Shown: positions 58,860 through 64,000 of the stretch, one piece after another | Layout: each line of letters starts with the position of its first letter | Position numbering within the stretch: the first letter of the stretch is position 1 | Origin: a virus | IMG/VR virus record: IMGVR_UViG_3300034682_000252 | Span: 1-64,000 of that record | DNA length: 64,000 nt | Reading direction: 5' to 3' (one strand) | Notes under the pieces: model-generated | What the model was told of the DNA's origin: nothing | The model's input: only the letters and a program-made list of their open reading frames with translations | Database searches by the model: none | Translations under genes and position numbers: made by a program

Positions 58860-58892
58860 ACATCCTAACAAGGGGCCGAAAGGCCCTTTTTC
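58860..58892 (+). terminator. Terminator with dispersed 10-mer at its start
   Basis: ACATCCTAAC at 58860-58869 leads straight into GGGGCC-gaaa-GGCCC followed by TTTTT. The 10-mer sits next to the terminator stem here, unlike at promoters. Confidence 0.75.
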
Positions 58893-58945
58893 ATGTCTGG
58901 CCGGCCGGGTTCCCGGCGCTCAGGGAGAGGAGCCAGGCGAGCAAG

Positions 58946-58954
58946 TTATCCACA
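58946..58954. other. DnaA box
   Basis: Perfect consensus TTATCCACA at the left end of the origin. A second copy lies inside repA at 59333-59341. Confidence 0.8.
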
Positions 58955-59090
58955 GAAAACGGCCTAGCTAAAACCAATAAGATCCCTCTTTAAGATCCCT
59001 TCTTTAAAGATCCCAAAGATCCCCAGCACTCCAGAAAGCGCACAAACCCCAGGCCTGGCGCGGCCTAGCGGAGCGCCCCCATGACCTCGC

Positions 59091-59209
59091 GATGTAGTCA
59101 AAATTGGAGGTTGATGTGGTCAAAATTGGAGGAATAGCCCGCCTCGATGTAGTTGAAATTGGAATGGCATGTAGGCAAGATTGGAAGTCGATGTAGTTGG
59201 GATTGGAAG
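59091..59209. repeat. Five origin iterons
   Basis: 20-bp units GATGTAGTCAAAATTGGAGG at 59091, 59113, 59146, 59168 and 59190, most with 3-6 changes. Four intervals are 22, 33, 22 and 22 bases, so whole or half helical turns are kept. They would bind RepA. Confidence 0.85.
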
Positions 59210-59242
59210 CCAACAACAGGTTTCAGCAACCACAAAAATCAA

Positions 59243-60121
59243 ATGGAAAGCGATAAATTGAAAGAAAAAACAAAAGGTTGCGATAGCGTTGTGGAGGCTG
59301 GATCAGCCCTGACAGACGTGCGTCATTCCTCGTTATCCACAGTTCACCCCAACATCATTCTGCGCACTCCCATCTTCACCCCATCAGCCCGCAACCCCCA
59401 CCCCGCAACTGGCTTAGGGCGCACTGCTGATGTATCGGAGGAAATGCAGAAACTGACCTTTGCCAGGTCAGAGGGGTATGACAAGGTGATGATCTCCGGG
59501 TACCGCCTCGACATAGAAACGGATTTCCGGGTCTGGTGCGGCATCACCCAGGCTTTCGAGAGTGCCGGCTTTTGCAGTGAAGGCGTGGTTTTCGACTTCA
59601 AGGAGTTCGCATCACTTTGCGGATACCCGAGCAAGCACCTCACAACCGTTCTGCGAGAGCGGATCGACCGGTCGCTTACCCGCATCATGAGCCAAGTCAT
59701 TTCCTTCTCGCGGGCCGGGAAAGGGTGGGTAAAGACGCACCTGATCCACCGGGCCGAGTACAACTTGGACACCGATGAGATACGACTAATTCCCGACGCC
59801 AGCCTATGGGATCTCTACCGAATCGATCACAACATCCTGCTCTATATCGAGCACCAAGCTCCACTCAAGGGGAAGCCTGTCGCACTCTGCCTGCAAATGT
59901 ACCTAGCTGCCCTCCCCGCCAACCCCGTCCCGATCTCCATGACCAGGCTTCGGGAGCGCGTTGCCCTGAAAACAAGCAAGGTGGCAGAGGCGAACCGGAG
60001 CATTACCAATGCCCTGGCAGAGCTCAAGAAGATCGGGTACCTGGACTACGAGATCGTGACCAAAAACCGCGAGCGATACGTGCTGATACATGAGAGACAT
60101 AAGCAATTGAAATCAAAGTAA
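59243..60121 (+). CDS. repA: RepA replication initiator (P1/RepFIB type)
   Basis: 292 residues from ATG 59243, close to 286 of P1 RepA. Upstream ATGs lie inside the iterons and are rejected. Matching patterns with P1: SEGYDKVMISGYRLDIETDFRVW (residues about 75-97), FKEFASLCGYPSKHL, SLWDLYRIDHNILL, and a second winged helix PISMTRLRERVALKTSKVAEANRSI followed by IGYLDYEI. RepA monomers bind iterons to open the origin, and dimers or handcuffing limit copy number. A DnaA box lies within the first codons. Confidence 0.92.
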   Translation: MESDKLKEKTKGCDSVVEAGSALTDVRHSSLSTVHPNIILRTPIFTPSARNPHPATGLGRTADVSEEMQKLTFARSEGYDKVMISGYRLDIETDFRVWCGITQAFESAGFCSEGVVFDFKEFASLCGYPSKHLTTVLRERIDRSLTRIMSQVISFSRAGKGWVKTHLIHRAEYNLDTDEIRLIPDASLWDLYRIDHNILLYIEHQAPLKGKPVALCLQMYLAALPANPVPISMTRLRERVALKTSKVAEANRSITNALAELKKIGYLDYEIVTKNRERYVLIHERHKQLKSK

Positions 60122-60237
60122 AAAGCCTTTCAGGATGTGGCCCTAATTGGTAATTCTGTGAGCTATTGGGTGGCGACAAAAACCACCCAACAAGGGGGCC
60201 GGAATCAGGCTGGAAACAGAGGTGACAGCGAGGGCCT

Positions 60238-60336
60238 GATCATGAATTTCAGGCAAAAGAAAGCCCACCGCGAGGGTGGGCCAAGAGTTCTTTGATCATT
60301 TCGGCAGATGATCATTGATCAGGAGCCTAATGATCC
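60238..60336. repeat. Second TGATCA cluster
   Basis: Four TGATCA and one TGATCC in 99 bp. Similar in type to the pacA-internal cluster. Confidence 0.75.
60255..60282 (-). terminator. Minus-strand terminator downstream of repA
   Basis: GCCCACC/GGTGGGC stem; on the minus strand TTTCTTTT follows. No minus gene to its right, so it may end an antisense RNA or readthrough from the right. Confidence 0.6.
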
Positions 60337-60570
60337 TTTAGGCTATCGGTGTGTTCCAGGGAGTACCACCTCCCCGGGCACCAAATAACCGGTCAGCGCA
60401 CCTCTTACAAAGGCTGCCGACTGCCAAGCTATTATCGCATTCACCTGGCACATGCTAGGGGCTGGATTAAGTCCGCCTGCACGGTTGCACCATCGCGCAA
60501 CTGTGATAAGTGTACCCGACCATGATCCCCCCCTCAAGTGTTTGGTGAATCCAATGTACGGATTTTGCCC

Positions 60571-61194
60571 ATGACATTAACAAACTCCACCAGCGCAATC
60601 GCCCATAGCGATCAGATCGTCGCCGTTCTCGCCAAGATGCCGATCAGCACCTTTGGCTCCCCCGCCGTCCAGCGCGTCGCCATCCAGATAGCCGCCAGCC
60701 TGAACAAGGCGCAAGGGTGGGCCTTCTCCCTGCCGATAAAGTATTTTGCCAAGAAAGCCGAGTGCACCCCTCGCACGGTTCAACGTGCCTTGCAGTCACT
60801 GACTAAGCTCCAGTTCTTCGAGGTGGAGTACCGCAAGGACCCCCATGATGCAAAGTTCAATCTCTCATCGGTATACCGGCTCGGATCAGCCCTGCGCTCA
60901 ATTTGCGAGCGACTTGTCACCAGGGGGCGATCAGGAGATCGTGGTTCTTTAAAACCAAACAAAGACAGACCTACAAGAAAGATCCCCGCTCCCGCAAATT
61001 CAGTTTCGCAGAAGCCCACCAGGAAGCCCTACGGGCCCAGCAAGCCGAGTAAGGCCGTTGGCCCTACCGCAACAGTCCGCACACCCGAAGAGTGGGAAGC
61101 AAGGCGCCTGGAGGGCATAGCGCTGGCCCAGGAGTCACACAAGAGGGCTATGGCCAAGATGGCGGCCATGATGGGTGGTGCCCTCCCCGCTTGA
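60571..61194 (+). CDS. HTH_36-like replication/regulatory protein
   Basis: 207 residues from ATG 60571. VQRVAIQIAASLNKAQGWAFSLP and KAECTPRTVQRALQSLTKLQFFEVEYRKD are a winged helix of the kind in phage replication proteins. The remainder is basic and disordered. It may be the lytic replication initiator or a regulator. The promoter is not clear. Confidence 0.65.
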   Translation: MTLTNSTSAIAHSDQIVAVLAKMPISTFGSPAVQRVAIQIAASLNKAQGWAFSLPIKYFAKKAECTPRTVQRALQSLTKLQFFEVEYRKDPHDAKFNLSSVYRLGSALRSICERLVTRGRSGDRGSLKPNKDRPTRKIPAPANSVSQKPTRKPYGPSKPSKAVGPTATVRTPEEWEARRLEGIALAQESHKRAMAKMAAMMGGALPA

Positions 61195-61211
61195 CTGGTG
61201 ATGAAGGCTGT

Positions 61212-61234
61212 TTAATCATGCGTGGCATGATTAA
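61212..61234. promoter_or_regulatory. Perfect 10-bp hyphenated palindrome
   Basis: TTAATCATGC-gtg-GCATGATTAA sits just upstream of the ribosome site of 61249. Classical dimer operator geometry. Confidence 0.7.
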
Positions 61235-61248
61235 GAGGTGAGGCACCC

Positions 61249-61530
61249 ATGAGACTATCGGCGATTCAAAAAGACGTGCTATTCGTGCTGTTCGCTATCA
61301 GGACCAAGGGGAAGGCTGGGCCGGTTCCCAGCATGACCCTGTTGGGGATGATCAACCGGGGGAGGTCCACAGAGGTGTTCCCGAGCAACTTCCGTACATC
61401 GTGCCACACCCTGGTTGATAACGGCTTGCTGGGCAAGTATCGAGACGAACAGTTAAACCTGGGCTTCTCTCTGACGGAGGCAGGCGCGGAACTGGGCGGC
61501 CAGATATACCAGGCCCGGATGGAAGGTTGA
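61249..61530 (+). CDS. Small wHTH protein, plasmid maintenance type
   Basis: 93 residues with IQKDVLFVLFAIRTKGKAGPVPSMTLLGMINRGRSTEVF and FRTSCHTLVDNGLLGKYRDEQ, a winged helix with family resemblance to small proteins found near plasmid stability genes. The palindrome at 61212-61234 is placed for autorepression. Confidence 0.65.
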   Translation: MRLSAIQKDVLFVLFAIRTKGKAGPVPSMTLLGMINRGRSTEVFPSNFRTSCHTLVDNGLLGKYRDEQLNLGFSLTEAGAELGGQIYQARMEG

Positions 61531-61562
61531 GGGCCACCACATGGCGGCCCTCAGTTGGCGAC

Positions 61563-62528
61563 TCAGCGCAAGCGGAGCTCGTGACCGAAGTCGATAGCAC
61601 CAGGCACGACTGGCGGCCGGCCATGTTGCGGCACGGATACCGGGTCGCGCTTGCCAAGCGGCAGGCTGCCGAGATCAGAGCGTGACAGGCTATCAAGGAA
61701 CTGACGCAAGATCTTGGCATCGTCCGGGGTCGCCATGGTGGCAATGGCCCGACGCTGGTCCTTGGTCAGCATGACCGGGTACGCCTCCAGGGCATCCATC
61801 ATGACCTGTTCGCGCTGCAGAGCGGCCGCCTTTGCCTCCTCCCGGGAGGCCTCCAGATCCTGGGCCAGCTTGGCCGAGTGCTGGCGCTGCTCAGACAGCA
61901 TCCCATCGAGCATCATCACATCGTAGAGGCTGGCCTCCTCAATGCGGCGAGCGGCGGATACCTGCACCCAGCTATCCAGCATCGCCACATAGGCGTCACG
62001 GTCCATGCCAAGCTCAGCGATCATCGCCTCCCCTGCTGAATCCAGCATCGCGCCCTGGCGGGCCAGCGGCACAAAGTTGGGCTGGGCTACGTAGTCGAAC
62101 CCGTACATCACCTGGGGATGGTCCCCGGTGTAGTTGCTGGGGCCGGTTACCGCCCAGGACCAGCCACCAGCATTCGAGTCGAGCATGGAGCACACGATAG
62201 CCCCGGACGGGGTATCCAGGATCTCCTGGGTGTGGTGCAACGTGCCGTCGTCGTCCAGGCTGATGGCCACCAGCCGGTTGCTGGGGACGTTCTGCATGAT
62301 GACCGGCTTCCCGTCGAGCATCACCACCTCCTGCTCGGCCGGCTTCATCTTGCCGGATAGCGAGCGGGCCGTGTGGCCGAAGTAGCCGAACAGCTCGCCC
62401 AGGCGCAGGCCTTCTTGGGTGGCTGCTGAATCCAGCATCTTCTTGACGGAATGGTGAACATAGCGGCGCCCGTTGTGGCCGGAGCGGCCTTCCTTGTGGA
62501 TGTTGATCGAGGTCTCTACGCGCCTCAT
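61563..62528 (-). CDS. Head-processing-type protein (position of P1 Pro)
   Basis: 321 residues. It follows the portal gene by a 4-base overlap, where P1 has pro and T4-like phages have scaffold and protease genes. The sequence has six MLD(S/G) tripeptides (KMLDS, MLDGK, SMLDS, AMLDS, AMLDS, MLDGM) and a helical region QDLEASREEAKAAALQREQV. No catalytic Ser-His pair was clear. It may be a prohead scaffold, maturation substrate, or protease. Confidence 0.55.
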   Translation of the reverse strand: MRRVETSINIHKEGRSGHNGRRYVHHSVKKMLDSAATQEGLRLGELFGYFGHTARSLSGKMKPAEQEVVMLDGKPVIMQNVPSNRLVAISLDDDGTLHHTQEILDTPSGAIVCSMLDSNAGGWSWAVTGPSNYTGDHPQVMYGFDYVAQPNFVPLARQGAMLDSAGEAMIAELGMDRDAYVAMLDSWVQVSAARRIEEASLYDVMMLDGMLSEQRQHSAKLAQDLEASREEAKAAALQREQVMMDALEAYPVMLTKDQRRAIATMATPDDAKILRQFLDSLSRSDLGSLPLGKRDPVSVPQHGRPPVVPGAIDFGHELRLR

Positions 62529-64000
62529 AGCGGTTCTCCTAGCAGGTTAACGAGTTGGGTGTTGATGACGCCCTCCAGGAATGCCTGGAAGCCATCCCGG
62601 GGGCCCTTGTAGCCGACGGACTCCATGAAGTTCTGCCCGTCGCCGGCCTCCTCTTCGGCTGCATCCTTGGCGGCCTGGGCGAGGTCCTTGATGATCTGGG
62701 CGGCCTTGTCCGGGTCGAGCCGCACAATGTCGGTCAGCACCAGTTCCTTGAATGCGTCCGAACCGGCCAGGCGGCCGTTTTCGATGGTGTCGAGCACAGT
62801 GGCCAGCGCCATGGCGTAGTTGGTGCGCGTCTCCATGGCATCAGCCTGTTCGGCTTCGATCGCGGTGTTGAGGGAGTGGAATTTGATTTCGATGGGACGG
62901 AGCTCGCCGGCGCCGAACACTTTCCCGTACTTGTGGGCCATGTGAATGTCGATGAGCCGGTTCACGGACTGGACCACCCCCACCCGCAGCCAGTTGGCGC
63001 GGATCGCGGCTTGAATGGACGTTCGGAAGAATCCGCCATCCCCCAGCCCGCCAGACATGAGATCCCCCCAGCCGAGCATCGACACATCGATCCCCAGGGA
63101 TGACGCCATGCGCTTGAGGTGAAACATCACATCCTCAATGTGCTGAATGTCCGGGCTGACTGTCTGGGTGTCGATCGTCACGCCGCCCTTGTTGCCAGAC
63201 AGGTTAGGGATGAGCTGGTTCCAGACGGTGGGGATCAGGCCCTTGGCTTTCCCCTTGCGGGCGGCAGCCTCCATGTCCTTGCGCATCTGGGTACCCACGA
63301 GATTTAGGTACTGCGCGGCGCGGGCCGGGTCCAGGTTATCCATGCCGAGCGCCACGAACCGGTCAATACGGCTGGCGTTATAGCGGCTGCCCTTCATCGA
63401 ACGGATGGCATCGCTCAGATCACTCCAGGAGCCATAGGCAAACTCGAGGAACGACGTGCCGTAGTCCTGGGTTTCTATGGGCTTGCGGCGGTGAATGTCG
63501 TCATAGAGCGAGTAGCGGATCCCGGATGTGCCGGTGGGCTCCAGGGAGAGGGACGGTTGCCAGTACGGCACCTTGAGCCCCACCAACTGCCAGGGCTCCA
63601 CCAACTGGATCTCGCCCGGACGGGTGGGCGTCTTGAGGTATTCACCGGTGAAGCCGGCCAGGCGGCCGCCGCGGACGTACTCGCGGATCTGGTGCGCCAT
63701 CGTGTACCAGGACGATTCGAGATCGACGATCCCCTTGCCTGTCTCGCAATAGGGCCGGATGTAGTGGACCCCGTATGCGGCCATGAGCTTGCACCAGGAC
63801 GGCAGGCCGTTGTTGAGCATGGGCCCGAGCTCGGCCATGAGCGACGCGGCGATCTCCTTGGCGTCATCCGTCTTGGCCTCGATTGTGATGATGTTGCCGG
63901 TGCGGCTATCCACGCTCAGGGCGTGTGATATGTGCATATCCAGGGCGGCGGAGAGCACGGGATCGACAACCATCTCCTCGAGCAGGGCGTACTTGGCGAA
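62525..64000 (-). CDS. Portal protein, N-terminus beyond window
   Basis: At least 491 residues seen, open at the right edge (reads FAKYALLEEMVVDPVLSAALDMHISHA). The pattern of VLSAALDMHISHALS and the middle segment KGKAKGLIPTVWNQLI, FHLKRMASSLGIDVSMLGWGD are typical of portal clip and crown parts, with a helical C-terminus. It forms the DNA entry ring of the prohead. Size and position beside the Pro-like gene match P1 Prt. Confidence 0.75.
   Translation of the reverse strand, partial: FAKYALLEEMVVDPVLSAALDMHISHALSVDSRTGNIITIEAKTDDAKEIAASLMAELGPMLNNGLPSWCKLMAAYGVHYIRPYCETGKGIVDLESSWYTMAHQIREYVRGGRLAGFTGEYLKTPTRPGEIQLVEPWQLVGLKVPYWQPSLSLEPTGTSGIRYSLYDDIHRRKPIETQDYGTSFLEFAYGSWSDLSDAIRSMKGSRYNASRIDRFVALGMDNLDPARAAQYLNLVGTQMRKDMEAAARKGKAKGLIPTVWNQLIPNLSGNKGGVTIDTQTVSPDIQHIEDVMFHLKRMASSLGIDVSMLGWGDLMSGGLGDGGFFRTSIQAAIRANWLRVGVVQSVNRLIDIHMAHKYGKVFGAGELRPIEIKFHSLNTAIEAEQADAMETRTNYAMALATVLDTIENGRLAGSDAFKELVLTDIVRLDPDKAAQIIKDLAQAAKDAAEEEAGDGQNFMESVGYKGPRDGFQAFLEGVINTQLVNLLGEPL

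Larger units (their letters stand above)
58946..59209. other. oriR: P1-type plasmid origin (oriR)
   Basis: Order: DnaA box (58946), four AGATCCC heptamers (58980, 58993, 59008, 59017), a GC-rich spacer (about 59027-59089), then five iterons (59091-59209), then repA. P1 oriR has the same order: DnaA boxes, AGATCCA heptamers with Dam sites, GC-rich spacer, five iterons. Confidence 0.85.
60122..60570. other. Intergenic region with GATC hexamer cluster
   Basis: No gene recognised. Contains a terminator-like hairpin (60255-60282), five TGATC(A/C) hexamers (60238, 60293, 60309, 60316, 60331), and the upstream region of the next gene. The purpose of the cluster is not known. Confidence 0.6.

Noticed and set aside
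59153-59242. Upstream start codons for RepA
   Set aside because: They lie inside the iterons, and the P1-like length is obtained from ATG 59243.

Overview
The window is about 64 kb of a temperate phage-plasmid related to phage P1. It is a contractile-tailed virus whose prophage form would be a circular plasmid. The evidence is a combination of parts: a P1-type RepA with a P1-type origin (DnaA box, four AGATCCC heptamers, five iterons at 59 kb); a Cre-like tyrosine recombinase beside a lox-like 36-bp palindrome (31.5-32.7 kb); PacA/PacB-like terminase genes with a cluster of GATC hexamers inside pacA (34.7-37.6 kb); a P1 Ref-like nuclease (24.7 kb); and virion genes for a T4/P1-type myovirus. 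E. coli-type DnaA boxes and GATC-dependent elements point to a Dam-methylating gammaproteobacterial host. The GC-rich sequence would fit Aeromonas or a relative, but I cannot prove the genus. Comparisons with P1 rest on remembered sequences and were not computed.

Layout. 0-24.6 kb (minus strand): late operons. Read right to left they encode a gp53-like wedge, spike and hub proteins, PAAR tip, holin, RyR-domain protein, major capsid protein, sheath, tube-like proteins, gp26-like protein, tape measure with a lytic transglycosylase domain, gp25/gpW, baseplate J, a gpI-position protein and tail fibres (the last cut by the window edge). 24.6-27.2 kb (minus): Ref nuclease and three unknown genes. 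27.4-31.4 kb (plus): an eight-gene operon of non-structural genes with a DHH phosphoesterase and a DUF262 protein. 31.5-32.75 kb: cre-like gene and lox-like site. 32.8-34.6 kb: AT-richer cargo of three unknown genes. 34.65-37.6 kb (minus): terminase large and small subunits. 37.9-39.5 kb (plus): ParM-type actin and its small partner, a type II partition cassette where P1 has ParA/ParB. 39.5-58.4 kb (minus): about 40 small, mostly overlapping genes, mostly unknown, with a PP2A-type phosphatase, VRR-NUC nuclease, MT-A70 methyltransferase, HTH regulators and a lipoprotein. 58.5-61.5 kb (plus): a small ORF, oriR-repA, an HTH_36-like gene and a small wHTH gene. 61.6-64 kb (minus): head-processing-like gene and portal (cut by the window edge).

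Two regulatory signals run across the window. The first is an asymmetric 10-mer GTTAGGATGT (reverse ACATCCTAAC), seen about ten times, mostly in short intergenic leaders next to promoters. The second is a 13-bp dyad GGAAATATTTTCC, present as tandem pairs about 20-31 bp apart at three loci. P1 also uses dispersed asymmetric operators for its C1 repressor, but with a different sequence, so the 10-mer is a candidate operator set for an immunity regulator encoded outside the window. Together the genes describe a cycle: plasmid maintenance by RepA, ParM and Cre/lox, Dam-sensitive headful packaging from pac inside pacA, and late virion expression.
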